64,000 nucleotides of DNA from NCBI GenBank assembly GCA_037953625.1, contig CM075656.1, forward strand, positions 83,781,001-83,845,000. The letters run 5' to 3'. The translations under genes and the position numbers were made by a program. Below, one piece after another: positions 1 through 12,309 of this stretch (within the stretch, counting starts at the first letter, position 1; the number at the start of each line of letters is the position of its first letter). The notes under the pieces were generated by a model, which was not told the DNA's origin, did no database searches, and was given only the letters and a program-made list of their open reading frames with translations. This DNA comes from Crotalaria pallida. Its lineage: Eukaryota; Streptophyta; Magnoliopsida; Fabales; Fabaceae.

Positions 1-1653
1 TTCAAATATGTCACGCTTGCGGCACCCAAACATTGTTACACTGGCTGGATATTGTGCAGAGCATGGCCAAAGACTTCTAGTTTATGAGTATATTGGAAAC
101 GGAAATCTGCATGACATGCTCCATTTTGTTGACGAAAGTAGCAAGGATTTATCTTGGAATGCCCGTGTACGCATTGCACTTGGCACGGCCCGAGCTTTAG
201 AGTATGTATCTGTATCATGCACACATCATATTAAGCCTCTCCCGAACTTTTTTATTTTCCCAAGTCTATTGTGGTGGGATGAGTTAGCATCGCATTCGGG
301 CTAATTTATAAATTTTATTTTATCAATGCTTTGTCTATCAGGTATCTGCATGAAGTGTGCTTGCCTTCTGTTGTTCATAGAAATTTCAAATCAGCAAATA
401 TATTACTTGATGAGGATCTCAATCCTCACCTGTCTGACTGTGGTTTAGCTGCTCTAACACCAAACACCGAGCGGCAGGTTGGTGAAAGATACTTGTGTTT
501 ACTTCATGCACTGTGTAACTTGATAATTTTTATCCTTTCTTAGCACACTTCCATTGTGAAAATCATTAACTTTGTGTTTAACAGGTTTCAACTCAGATGG
601 TCGGTTCGTTTGGTTATAGCGCTCCTGAGTTTGCATTATCAGGAGTATACACGGTAAAAAGTGACGTATACAGCTTTGGGGTGGTTATGCTGGAACTATT
701 GACTGGTCGAAAGCCACTTGACAGGTGTGTCTATATTCTATCCTATGTGAAAGATATTAATGTTCACGTTCATCATTGTTCGTTTAAATTTTTGCATGTT
801 ATTACTATATTTTCTTTGCTCACTCATTTGTAATATTTGTATGTTTAGTTCACGGGTTAGATCAGAGCAATCACTTGTGAGATGGGCTACACCCCAGCTC
901 CATGATATAGATTCTTTGTCCAAAATGGTTGATCCTGCTCTGAATGGCATGTATCCTGCAAAGTCACTGTCGCGCTTCGCCGATATCATTGCCCTGTGTG
1001 TTCAGGTAAAAACTTTATCAATTTCCAATGCACTGAATGTTTTGTCTTCACTTAACACTTCCTATTTTGGCTTCCTTTCACAATTGTTTTATGTGCACTT
1101 ATTAGCCAAGCTCTATTCTAGTAACCATCCAATTACCTACACACTCTTGGAACTTATCACGTGAGAGCTTATGACCTTTCTCTTTGTTTTTTTTTTTTTT
1201 TTAGCTTATGAGCTTATGGAATAAGTTTAAAAAAAGGCTTATATGGTTACCAATTATTTTCATTAGCTCTTCCAAACGCCTACTTAAGTGTGTATATGAT
1301 AAGATAAGCCCAAATAGGTTCTCTAAATGCCATTCCAAACGCCCCTATCCATGTAGCAAAATCTACTCCTAAAATATGGTATTCCAATTTCCAAATTTTC
1401 ATATATGCTCTTTAAAGTTTGTATTTTTGAGCATTATCTTGCATGTAGGTGTTGCCTTACCTTACAAACATTTTCTTAATGAATGTTATTTTCTGCACAG
1501 CCGGAACCTGAATTTCGACCTCCCATGTCTGAGGTGGTGCAAGCATTGGTACGGTTAGTCCAAAGGGCAAGCGTGGTTAAACGACGACCAAGCGAGGACT
1601 CTGGTTTTGGTCACAAGACCCCAGATCATGAGGCCATTGACATGTCGTTTTAA
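1..1653 (+). CDS. SRF: STRUBBELIG-receptor-family (SRF6/7/8-like) receptor kinase, 3' part
   Basis: The last five exons of a leucine-rich-repeat receptor-like kinase; the ectodomain, membrane span and first part of the kinase lie before the window. Exons: 1-201, 342-477, 585-724, 849-1005 and 1501-1653, all with GT-AG borders and a continuous frame ending in TAA at 1651. Visible kinase pieces are SRLRHPNIVTLAGYC, LLVYEYIGNGNL, the catalytic loop VVHRNFKSANILLDEDLNP, SDCGLAAL, the GSFGYSAPEFALSG activation-loop end and SDVYSFGVVMLELLTGRKP. The tail RRPSEDSGFGHKTPDHEAID followed by MSF is typical of SRF6-SRF8. The catalytic loop reads HRN instead of HRD and the magnesium loop DCG instead of DFG, so the kinase is probably inactive; SRF proteins are known as atypical kinases acting at the plasma membrane. 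The last intron (1006-1500) holds a T-tract and a decayed MITE. Which SRF paralogue it is cannot be settled from the tail alone. Confidence 0.92.
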
Positions 1654-2262
1654 ATGTTTGAGCCTCTAAGTTTTTATTTTTACTATTTTTTTGCAATTTT
1701 GTGTAAATTGATCAAGTTATCCAGGGAAAAAAAATAATTATAAAACACAGGAAGGAGTAGAAATTTTGAAGATGTATCAAACAGCTTCAAGATATTTATC
1801 TGTAACTACGTGTGTCTGAATTTTCCATTCACCATTGTATACTTTATAAAATAAACTGTATATTTTACCTTAGCATGCTGTAATAATATACTAATGCTAT
1901 TTAAAGCCAACATTTATTTTAATATATGGAACCAACTTTATGACTTGAAGCTTTGTTGGCAAGCACTGATGAAATTCTTCCAACTACTACCGACATATAG
2001 CCCCAAGAAAGGGAGTGAATCCTATTTGTAATGAGTTGGTTTTATTATGATACGACGTTGCATGCTTATGGAAGGTCCTACTCCTCCCTCCTTTTCTTCT
2101 ACTTTTTATTATTCTCATTTAGAGACAGGGCGTTTGGCGTTTCCGTTCATTGTTTTCTTCTGCTTGTTGGATTATTTTTAATTTTTTCTTATGAATACTT
2201 GGGTTTGGTGCCAATTCTTTAGATTCTACAGCTCATCATAATACATCAATAAGCAGTTGATT
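1654..2262. other. SRF 3' UTR and AT-rich spacer
   Basis: This stretch follows the SRF stop codon. It should contain the 3' UTR and polyadenylation region (AATAAA-like A/T runs near 1848-1853), but the exact site is not visible. I see no other coding potential; short open frames here lack codon structure. Confidence 0.4.
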
Positions 2263-2600
2263 ACTCCCTTTATTCTTTATTTTTTTTTTTAATGTTTAAG
2301 CATTTTTTTTATAACTTTTTTATTTTTACAATTTTAAAACTTAATTGTATATTTTTTTTTATTTTAACTCTTCTTTCGATCATTTTTTTTATTTTTGCTT
2401 AATTTTACTTTTATCTTTTATCTCATTCCTAAGTTACCATACATTACTTAATAAACACATTTTCTAATAAAAATAAAATACTATTACAATTTTCAATAAA
2501 AATTAAATAAATGTATTTTAGACAAAACACATACTCTCGCCGACTCAAAAAAATTGGTTGAACATTGAAAAACTACCAAAATTAAAGAGACAAACATTTA
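2263..2600. mobile_element. Degenerate Stowaway-like MITE
   Basis: It begins TACTCCCTTTATTC and its interior (ACACATTTTCTAATAAAAAT, CAATTTTCAATAAAAATTAA) matches the interior of the better preserved copy at 26357-26674. The right end is worn and its position approximate. Confidence 0.5.
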
Positions 2601-2927
2601 GTGTTTTATTTTCCAAATCAACCAATTATAAATTCAATCATGCATTTTTAATTGACTATCCAATTATAGATTAGAAAATACAGTTTTTCATTTTTTATTC
2701 AATAATTTAATTTTGATTTGGGATAATAGTTTTTGTTAATGTTCGCTAATTTTTCAGGACGAAATAAGTATAAAACTTACAATAATCAACACATTGTCAA
2801 TATGTATACAAAATTTTTAAATATCAAAAGTTATGAAGGAAGTAATATCTATGTACATATGGATTTTCCGATAAAATTATGGGTTATGTTAATCTCAGCC
2901 CAATTAAGGAGTTATATACAATGAGCT

Positions 2928-3168
2928 CTAGTCCTCGATTCCGTTTTTTAGTCCGCAGCCCCATTTTTTGGATAGGGTTCAATCGGAATGTTTTTTGATA
3001 CTCCCGAGTTGGAAAATGTATTTTTTCGATTACTCTCTTATTAAAAAAAATCAATTTTAAAGTCGAAAAATGCATTTTTCGGACTCAGGACTGTCGAAAA
3101 ACATTCCGACTAAACCATATCGAAAAAATGGGGGATGAGGACTAAAAAAAGGGGATCGAGAACTAATT
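2928..3168. mobile_element. Short foldback element
   Basis: The two halves are imperfect inverted repeats of each other: GTCCTCGATTCC, TTTTTTAGTCC, CCCCATTTTTT and CGGAATGTTTTT on the left return in reverse complement on the right (AACATTCCG, AAAAAATGGGGG, GGACTAAAAAAAGGGGATCGAGAAC in two pieces). It has no coding capacity. The superfamily is not clear. Confidence 0.6.
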
Positions 3169-4639
3169 CTCATGTACAATTTGGAAAACAAGTCTATTAC
3201 TTCTCGAAGTAATAAATTTGTAGTTACTAAATGATGTGTGCGTAGCATACGTATTATTTCCTCACTAGTTTGTATTTATTTTAATAAATAATCATGCATT
3301 TTATCATAATTTAGCATGCATTTTATTCATATTTCACTTGGAAAGGTTTTCTTGTGTTTTTTATGTGTAGATTGATTATTTTGAGGTTTGGAGCATTGGA
3401 AATAAAAGATAAATCAAAGAAGATATGCTAAGAGATTTTACGAGGGAAAATCTGAAAAAAAAAAAGAAAAAAGATAGAGATAGAGACATTAGAGATGAAA
3501 GAGATTGCTTATGAGTCTATTTTGCTATTTGGGTCCAACACTTGGAGGAAGAAAAATATATAAAAGGAGGAAGATAGAAATCCCGTAAAATAACATTAGT
3601 CATATTAGGATATTAGTAGTAGTATGATTAAAATTAGGATTAGGATTATTTCTCTATCATAGCCACAAACAAATCAGAAAATAAGGATTCAATGTTGCAC
3701 AACTCTTTCCATGAAGAACTAGAAGGTGTTTGAAGATGGAAGAAATTCCTCATCTTTCATCTTTTGGTTATTTCCATCTTTTATTCCTTTATTCTTATTT
3801 TTTGGTTTGTATTATGCATATGATTGAGTAGTTTTCCGTTTCAAAGGATTAGGATTAACCCATGAAGGCATTGACATGATATTTTGATATTTGTCTCTTA
3901 TTAATGTTTATTTATTTTAGATTTAATTATGGTGTTCTTAATGCTTGCGATTGTGTCGAATCCCACTATTGCATGATCCCAGATAGTAAGGGAAGTACCG
4001 AAAGGTGAGCCTTAGTATTAGAAAATACATAATTAAACTTAAGGTTTTACATCACGAAAGTAGTTCTAATCCTTAAGAGGATTCAATGAATTATCACAGA
4101 ACTTAATGGATTTAATGTACTCTAAATACCACAAACGTAGGAATTAGGTCTCATTAGGTACGGTGCTAAGAGTCTTAAAGGAACTAATATTCTACATTAG
4201 GATAATTCGCCTTAAAAGTATATTTAATTTAATAAGAGATATATCTTTAATTGATTGTCAATGTTGATATGTGGTGAAACTAATCCTTTGAAGATTTAAT
4301 TCTTATCTTATCTCATATCTTTAGATTTATTTTATTTTATTTTATTTTATATCTCGATCCAATCTCTTATTTTATTTTTTCATATCTCTAATAGATTAGT
4401 TTAGCTAATCTATACTTGTAATTTGTCGATAATTAACAACAAAATTTCCATGAAGACGATATCGTGGAAATAATTAACAACATTCTTAACTGTGTACTTC
4501 AGCTTTATAGATTTTCGGACTTTTTTTCAAAGAGCAATTAAAAGTTATTGGAATTGTTGGAGTGTCACAGTCTCATTTGTAGTTGAAAACTTGACAAGCA
4601 AAACAACGATTTTTGCAAGATTCAACTAATTTTTTTTTT
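3169..4639. other. LTR-like, non-coding AT-rich stretch
   Basis: No open frame of note. The style, with GATTAGGATTA, a stretch about 'AGTAAGGGAAGTACCGAAAGG', and ATTAACAACA repeated just before and after CGATATCGTGGAAA near 4430-4480, resembles LTR/leader sequence of plant gypsy elements. I could find neither a second copy nor clean ends in this window, so this is only a suggestion. Confidence 0.3.
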
Positions 4640-5201
4640 CTTATTTAAGTTTTTAGTCCCTTAACTTATGAGTTTTTTTTTTTAAATTGGTCTTTAAACT
4701 TATTTTTTTGAAGTTTTGGATCCTTAAACTTTGCTCAAATTTTGGAAATAGTCATTTCATCACTTAAGTGATGATATGATCGAGGATGTGTCATGTCATC
4801 TTCGTCACATCAATGGGTAACGTGACAGATGATGCCTCGAGAATTTTTAAATTAAAAAAATTCAAATTTATTAAAAATAATTAAAAATTGTATTTAAAAA
4901 AAATAGAATCTTTTAATAAATTTTAAAATAAATTAAATTTTTAATAAAAAAACCATGTAATGTCCCGTGGCTCTACACAACACACCACTCGTCCATATTG
5001 TGAAAGTGATGTGACGACATAACACACCACTTGTCCATATTGTGAAAGTGACGTGACATGTCGTCAATTATATTATCACTTAAGTTACGAAATGACCGTT
5101 TCCAAAATTTAAACAAAGTTCAGGGACTCAAAGCATCGAAAAAAGTTTAAGGACCAATTCCAAAAGAGCATCTAAGTTCAGTGACTAAAATGTTAAATAA
5201 G

Positions 5202-5202
<1 letters not shown>
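4640..5202. mobile_element. Foldback/MITE element (family A)
   Basis: Long imperfect terminal inverted repeats: the left arm runs CTTATTTAAG..TTTTAGTCCC, then AAATTGGTC, AACTTTGCTCAAATTTTGGAA and CATTTCATCACTTAAGTGA; the right arm returns these in reverse complement, ending TTAAATAAGC at 5202. Two direct copies of a CACACCACTxGTCCATATTG unit (about 4980 and 5025) lie in the interior. It is non-coding, and a related copy broken by insertions lies at 23198-26335. Confidence 0.75.

Positions 5203-5204
<2 letters not shown>

Positions 5205-5269
<65 letters not shown>
5205..5269. repeat. (AT)n microsatellite
   Basis: Uninterrupted AT dinucleotides at the right edge of the family A foldback. Confidence 0.95.
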
Positions 5270-5272
<3 letters not shown>

Positions 5273-5599
5273 CTCTAAACAATAAACACAAGGTGGCAAA
5301 AGTGAATATATAAAAGCTGAATATAGCTCTCTAAGAATATAAGAATATAAAATAGGCGGAACATTTTTTTTCTTTGTAATGTAACCCTACTTATTAGTTA
5401 GTTTTGCATATCTACATATCATTTTTGCGTTGATTAAATTGAACCATAGGATAAAATAAACGTTTCAAAGTCATTCGATCACTTTCCTACTTTTTGGGTT
5501 TAGGGTTAGGTTTAACATGTACAATTCTAATAAATATGCCAAACTCACATGAATGTTAATTTTGAGATTTTTTTTCCTTTTTTTTTTTTTTGGTGTTAA

Positions 5600-6683
5600 G
5601 AGCACCTCCAGCGGGGTTGTGAAACCCTTTCGCCACTTGCCTATGAACGTTTGCTGTGGTTCATCACCGGTGGAAAAAGGGTCGTTCGCCACTTTTTCAC
5701 GAACGTGCTCTATTTCTCAATCGGTTCATATCAAGTGGAGGAGAGAGAAACAACAATAAAAAACACATAACTCTCTCTCTCTCTTTTTTTTTTTTTGCAT
5801 TTCAAATTTAATAAATTAAAAAAATATATCCTATGTATTTTTATTTTTACATATATATATTTTTTTTGTCATTTGGACTTAATTTTTTTTTTAATATGTG
5901 CTCTTTGAAAAGGATCGGAGTACTCGAGTACCAGGAGTACTCGAGTAGTTGGTTACTCTTTTTTTTTTTCTAAAATACAAAGAGAACTTGAGTACTCATA
6001 GTACTCGAGTATACGTGGTTACTTATTTTTTATGCAAAGAGAACTCGAGAGGTACTCGAGTAGATTAGCTACTTTTTTTTTTTAAATTTCAAAACTCCAT
6101 ATCTTATTCGTTAACCGTTGGATCTTGCTCAAATTTGAAGACAACCTTCCTTACATACTTATCTTCACATCCAACGGTGGAATTTATGTTTAAAGTTGTA
6201 TAAGTGATATTTTTCAAGTGGGCAACAAAAAAAATTATCACTACGTTGAAAAATAAATTAGCTGCAAAACGTAAGTTAAAAAAAATTTAAAATGAGTTGA
6301 AAAAAATTAGCTGCAAAAAATTTAGTTTAAAAAAAAAGCCAAAAAAAAATTTAGTTGAAAAAAATAGTTTAAAAAAATTAGCTGCAAAAAATAAGTTAAT
6401 AAAAAATATTAGCCATTGAAAAATAAATTATTCAAAATGTTGTTAGTTTTTTTGGCGGTAAAAAAATATGGTTAGTTGATGATGGTTATATTTATTATAA
6501 AATATTAGGAGTGTGGGGTAGGTAGTGGGACCCATTTATGAACGAAAAGTAGGTTCATAGGTGGAGTGAAAAAGTGGTTCAAGTTCTTAGAGGTTCTTAA
6601 AGTATAAAAAGATGTGAAGAATAATAAAATAATGTGTGGGGTCCATTTAAGATCGGGAAATTGGTTCACTGGTGGAGATGCTC
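5600..6683. mobile_element. Harbinger/Tourist-like MITE or derivative
   Basis: It starts GAGCACCTCCAGCGG and ends GGTGGAGATGCTC, the usual plant Tourist-type inverted ends, flanked by TAA (5597) and TAC (6684), an imperfect 3-bp duplication. Sub-terminal pieces also pair: the AACC..CGCCAC and TATGAACG blocks on the left correspond to TGGACCC-side and CATTTATGAACG blocks on the right. At about 1.08 kb it is long for a MITE. The interior contains a GTACTCGAGTAC palindrome cluster (5915-6062) and a degenerate array of AAAAAATTAGCTGCAAAAAA units (6245-6400). No transposase is encoded. Confidence 0.6.
6245..6400. repeat. Degenerate short tandem array, ATTAGCTGCAAAA unit
   Basis: At least three copies of ATTAGCTGCAAAA separated by A-rich spacers with AAGTTA/TAGTTTAAAAAA, inside the MITE-like element at 5600-6683. 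Confidence 0.6.
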
Positions 6684-7617
6684 TACCGTGCGTGGTTTAA
6701 GATAAATAGTGCATTTTTTTTTTAAAAAAAAAAAAGCTAAATAGTGAAAATGAATTAGTAACAAGAGAGGTTGATTGCTGCAATGCAAAAGGGACCACTT
6801 TTTTAATGAGAGCCTTGCCATGTAGCCCAAAAAAGAAAAAAACTTTTGGGTTGCTGCCGCATTGCAAAAACCTCGACATATTGTTCTCTTGTTTAAAATA
6901 GTTCCCTTTTAATAGATGCCAGTAGTTTTAAAATTGCCCAGTTTGGTGAAGCAAGCCTGTTATTTGGAAAGATAGCTTACAATAGACCATTTTGTTTTGT
7001 TAAGCAAAAATATAAATGATAAATAATATGTAACAGTATAATAAGTGACCTAACACTGTGAAGTAGGATACAGCTACTTTGCCATATAGAGCATTTAACA
7101 CTTGTATATCATCACTGCTTGCAATGTGATATGTATCCCCATTAGCACATCAATGGACCATTGACCACACCTCTGTTAACATTTTTTAAATCTTTTGCAA
7201 TAATCCGGGCATGTTTCGTTTTGCATGGTAGCATGTTTGACCAATGAGACTATAGGTCAATTCGTATCTATGGTTGATGTTAAAAATTCAATCTTTCAGT
7301 AAACCTATTTTCCCTCTAAAATCCAAAAGCTTGTATACATTTTTTTTTGTTAAAACAATCATCGTCTTTTACTCCTTCCCTAGAAAGAAAAGTAAATTTA
7401 ACCACTTGAACATCAAAATTCTACCATCAAGTTGCCAAGTTCCAAGTAACACCATCAAAATGGCATAATTTACCCATGGCTGATACAGTTTCAACAGAAA
7501 TCACATAAAAAACATATTCTCATTGGATTTCTTGGTTGATACAGGAAGGGAAACACTGGAGACTGTTCCTAGTTTCGCACAGATGAAATGGATCACAAAA
7601 AATAGTTAGTTACTGCT
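6684..7617. other. Spacer downstream of uL4m
   Basis: No gene seen. It should include the 3' UTR of the minus-strand uL4m gene (close to 7617 and below). The remaining open frames are short and without recognisable protein features. Confidence 0.4.
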
Positions 7618-10600
7618 TCAACGTTTTATTGGAGTGTGCATACGCTCGACAATTTTGTTCACGACATCTCTTGACATCATCAATGTATCATGCAGTAAAA
7701 TGCTGTAGACATTCAAGCCCTGCAAAAATCATGTCAAACACATTATATATATAAGAAAAAGAAACCAACGTTTGGCTTTGGATGGAGCCCCACAGCATCA
7801 ATTGATTATTGATCCATGTAGTCAACCACTCAAAAGTCCAAACCACACCTAGTAGGGTAAGGGTAGATTTTTGTTGTTGTAAATGTCACTGGTTCTTGGA
7901 AGCATATTTATAAACTTCAATAGAAATTTAAAATCCAGTTGTAAATTAACACCGAAACTATGATAGAAGCAGCATAAGGATAAAAGCGAAACTTACAATG
8001 GAGGGAAGCACGTTAACATAATGTAGATTTTGTGTAGCTAATTTCAACTTCTCATCTATGGGGCCGCCGTCTACGATCAGAAGTTTCTTGGTGTTCTCCA
8101 TTTGATTGAAATAATTCACAATGTTTTTGGTTTTATGTGTGGGAATATTCAGATCATCAAACACAAGAAGCTGTATAAATGCAAACAGTCTAAACAAGAT
8201 AAATATGGGATGGAAGAAATAAAAGAACACCTTATGTACATAAAGCTACACGAATATAAAATCTAATATACCCTACCAGAATCCCAAAACGACGTTTAGC
8301 TAATTTAAAATACGGAACATGGTATTGGGATAGAGATACAAACCCAAAAAAAACCATTCATCTTAAATGTAAAAAGGAGTCAAAGAGCAGCTGATGCAGG
8401 AGTAATGAATGCCCACTTCTTTTTGTTTTATGATTTATTTCCTTGTTTCCCATTTTTGATACTTTACAAGGTTCTACACTTTTACAACATTAAGTGGTCA
8501 CATGACAGACACGTGACTTTTCGACGAGTAGACACTAGACCATGGAGTTTAGAGGGGACTTGTATTTCTGGCTGGGATAAGAAATGCACAATGAACTTAT
8601 TGTAAATAGTCCTTAGGACTTTATAGTAGCTGCCATATGATATACTTTTAAGATATAAAGAGATTTTTAACATTAAAACGGAGAACCCTAATTCTTTTGT
8701 TCCAACTTCAATTCAGCCAACATTGAACTACAATTCTGTGAAGAAGTTGCAGTCCACCTATTTCCTCTGGACATGCTCATTTAAAAGAACTGCCTGAATT
8801 GGTCATTACTCATTTTCATAACTATGAAATCCAGCAACATCATATGATATAATTTTATAGCAAAAGAAGAATAAAAAAAATAAAAAGATTGGTAATCAGG
8901 AAGACAGACGCTGAGAACATTCATATGAAATATTCATGAGAACCAACATAACAGCGAACTGCACTACAATGTCTTTAATTTTTAAAATAATAACAATATC
9001 AATAAAAAAGATGCCCCTAATGGAATCAAAATATTGTGTATCTTGCCCGATGGGCAGCTAAATCATTAAGGAATATAATGAAACCTTTCTGAAGTGAAAA
9101 CCCACTATCAAGTATAAGCATGGACATTTAATCATGAAGTAGATACAAAAATGTATGAAGTCAAATGCTACAAAATATAAAAGGGAGACAGGAATGCAGA
9201 GAGGGCAGGGAGGAGGCTTGCCTTTCCTTCGGCTGCACGAGCAGACAAAGCAATCATCAGCCCCAGACGCCGAACCTTCTTATTGAGCTTGAAAGCATGG
9301 CTTCGAGGCTTAGGGCCATGCATAGTGGCACCACCCCTGAACTGTTACCATGAATTATATTTATTAATTTCAACTTCTAAGAAAGAGTAGTAGTGGGGTA
9401 TGACAGAAAATGAAGAAAGGAGGAAAAAGATAGACTGACAATTAATGAGTAGAATGCTTCACTACCTGATTGCTACGCAACGACCCGTGCCTTGCTCTAC
9501 CAGTTCCCTTTTGTTGCCAAGGCTTTCTCCCGGTCCCACTGACCTCACTGATAGTTTTTGTTGAGTGAGTTCCCTGTTGGCCAAACCAATGAGCAAACAC
9601 ATAAATTCTCGTGGAAGGTTTTTGTAGCTTATCCCATTTATTTGTAAAGTGGAAGAAAACAAAAAAAATTATAAAAATATTTCAATGAGTAAAAGATAAA
9701 ACATCATTCGAGATATCTCATCCTTAAACATCTGAAAAGACATGCCAAACCGTGGTTATTATTCCAAATCCAAATGCATGTTCTCCACCCCAATCTCCTA
9801 TTCCATCCCTTACCCCAATTAATTATCAATGCAATACTAAATGCGGTGAAAGAAAATAAATGATAGAGTATTTCCAGCATTCAGTGACAAAATGCATCCC
9901 ATAAATCACCAGCCTAGTTTAACTGAGAAATACGGCATTTCCTCTGGATTACATGCATAAGATGAAAAACAAGCTTCAGCGTCCAAAACATTACATAGTA
10001 ACTACCTGTTGTCGTTTTGCAAGCTGCCACCTAACAACACGATGAATAATGTCCTTCCTAATGGGCAAATCAAAAACATCTCCAGCTAAAACCATAAAGC
10101 CCTTATCTTCATTATGAAAGTTGGTCACTGGAATTAAAAGATCTTGATAGCGCCCTACATCATAATGAACTACATTAACAACACTCTTGTATATTATTGA
10201 AACAGCAACCAACTCATGTCATGGTATAGATGGTAGGCAGTGAAAAAAATAGAGAACTAAAAGCTTTTATTTGTAATAACCAAAGGTGCACTAAAAGCTT
10301 TGATTTGTAAATAACGGGCCTAAATCTCTTCCTAGTTCTCATTCTTGAAAAGGGCAGAGGAACCATTTAAGCAGAGGTTGTGGCCCTACATGCAGTTAAG
10401 AAGTAAAGAAAACACTTGCTAACCAACACAAAATAATAACAAAAATGTCATGACTTTAGGAATAGGTGAGAGGACATAGAAGTTAAAGCTTGGCCACATT
10501 CAATTTCAGAGCAGAAGTCGGTTATTAAGCATACATAAAATATTAAGTTATGAGTTACAGGACCAGTTGACAAAATTACAGAGAATGTTAATAAGAGTTA

Positions 10601-11534
10601 TACAATGCATGCATCCTATCAAATTTAGGTATAAACATGTTCACAGAACCTAGCATACTATATATTCTGGCATGTTTAGCCCCCAAGAGCCAGCTTAGTT
10701 GATAGAGCTGTAGGACTTGAAGAGTTAGCGGCTTAGCACACAAACCCTGGGGGCTGGGGGTGTGCTTTCTACCCCCTCCCTAGTGTAGATCATCCAGAAT
10801 TAAAAACCAAGCTAATCTCATCTCATATTCCAAAATTAATGAAGCACCAGGCAAATTCATGAAGCCCTTCATATCATGCCTAGCAGTCACATAACTTTTT
10901 CTTTTAGATTAAATATCAGATATCAGAAGAAGCACAATGAAGCACCAGAAGATTCATGTACGCGGTGCTTCAAATTATCCTTCATACCTATATCACGCTC
11001 CTCAGATGCTGCAACAGGCTTTTTGGACAACAAATCTGAGGGAAATGCACCTTCATCAGGCCTAGGATTTAAAGTAGAAGTAGAGAAGTATTGGATCATC
11101 GACCTGGCCTACATTCAAATACACCATACTACACTATTAAACAAAAATCAGTAAACAACCAGCATAAGAGAGAAATGCATTGATTAATTATTCATCCTGA
11201 AATAAGTTACTGTACACATATAGAAGTAAAAACTAAATGCAATAACAATTACCAAGAGAATGCCAGAACGTTCTGCAGACAACAGTCTATCCCCTGATAA
11301 AATGCTGGCTGTATCTGTGGATGAAAATTAATCATATATACAAAGATTTATAAGAGCTAAAAAAATTGAATTGGCAAAAGGTAGGAGCTTAAAGCTAGGA
11401 AACTACATAAATTGCTTACCACGTGATCTATAAAAGGAGGCAAACCCAGCATTAGGTGAATCACAGCAACATCTCCCTAGCGAATGCAAGGACCCAAAAG
11501 AACGCAGTAGCCTTTTGGTAACCAAGGCTGTCAT
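7618..11534 (-). CDS. RPL4 (uL4m): Mitochondrial large-subunit ribosomal protein uL4 (L4), nuclear gene
   Basis: Structural protein of the mitochondrial 50S subunit, near the exit tunnel. Coding exons, in transcription order: 11534-11420, 11308-11253, 11108-10988, 10154-10006, 9573-9466, 9341-9222, 8170-7997, 7719-7618; they sum to 945 nt, 314 aa plus TGA. The N-terminus MTALVTKRLLRSFGSLHSLG is Arg/Ser/Leu-rich without acidic residues, as expected for a mitochondrial presequence. The body shows uL4 blocks: IPVTNFHNEDKGFMVL, RKDIIHRVVRWQLAKRQQ, GTHSTKTISEVSGTGRKP, QQKGTGRARHG, GGATMHGPKPRSHAFKLNKK, LALARAAEGK-type helix, PTHKTKNIVNYFNQMENTKK, IDEKLKLATQNLHYVNVLP and a C-terminal MSRDVVNKIVERMHTPIKR. 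Domain order and length fit the plant mitochondrial form (Arabidopsis At2g20060 type). The intron after AAEGK uses a GC donor (9221-9220); the other introns are GT-AG. A non-coding 5' exon probably lies upstream (acceptor near 11583, possible donor near 12100). Confidence 0.93.
10683..10800 (+). mobile_element. Possible tRNA-derived SINE fragment in a uL4m intron
   Basis: AGCTTAGTTGATAGAGC resembles a tRNA box A, and the following AACCCTGGGGGCTGGGGGTG..TTTCTACCCCC segment resembles the body of legume SINEs. No clear box B, poly-A or duplication was found. It lies in the intron 10155-10987. Confidence 0.35.
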
Positions 11535-11582
11535 TCTTGAGCAAAGAATCTATAATCCCAATAGCAGCAAGTGGATTTGTAC

Positions 11583-12180
11583 CTGCATATTTTAAGTTCA
11601 GAAGAAGTGGTGAGTGTATGCGCAGGCACCTGTTGAAATTTCGCAATGCTAAGGTGAGGCCGCCAACCACCTATCCCAGGGTCCTAGTGTCCTACTTCAC
11701 CACTCACCCTTTGAGAACATTTATCAAATGAATGATTCCTAATACGGAAGAAAAAAAATTACACTTTTTTAACTATTCCAACAACCTGATAAATAAAAAC
11801 TCTAATTCCACATAGGTAAAAACTAAAAATTAACATACTAGCGGTTGCATAAAATTGAACAAACACAAACTCAGGTGAAGTGAGTCAAAAGATCAAGCAT
11901 GAAAATTTTGAGTCAGACATATAATCAAACACATTGTAAGCATCTTAATTTCACATAGACAACAGTTAAAAACAGAAAATGGATCACATATCTCACAGAA
12001 TTTACCATCACATATTTCATTTCATCAATCGAGTGCGGAACATTTGAGAATAAAAGAAAAAGAGTTACCAGCAATAGAACGCAGAGGAAAGCTACCTCAA
12101 GTTTTCCACGGGAGAGTGAGCTTAGCAAATAGTTGTTACAAAGTGCATCTGGTTAATGGGCCTTTCTAACCTAAAGGGTA
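11583..12180 (-). promoter_or_regulatory. Presumed 5' UTR, UTR intron and promoter side of uL4m
   Basis: Upstream of the uL4m ATG there is a good acceptor (ATATGCAG on the minus strand, just above 11583) and, further up, an exon-like stretch with a donor AG|GTAGCT near 12100. This would give a leader intron of about 0.5 kb. No coding exon or core promoter can be fixed from sequence alone. Confidence 0.35.
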
Positions 12181-12309
12181 TGGGCTTATGCCGGAAAATG
12201 GGCTTTTAGTAAAGTATTGGGCCAGATATCAATTTCGCACCAGAATTGCCTTACCTAGTTGTATTTACTTGTATTTATATGATGTTATTACTTCCTTTTT
12301 TAAAAAAAA

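Noticed and set aside
11925..12128. Minus-strand frame that could be taken as the uL4m N-terminus
   Set aside because: It has no ATG start and its sequence does not resemble the family N-terminus; the ATG at 11534 gives the expected presequence and a consistent chain of splice phases.
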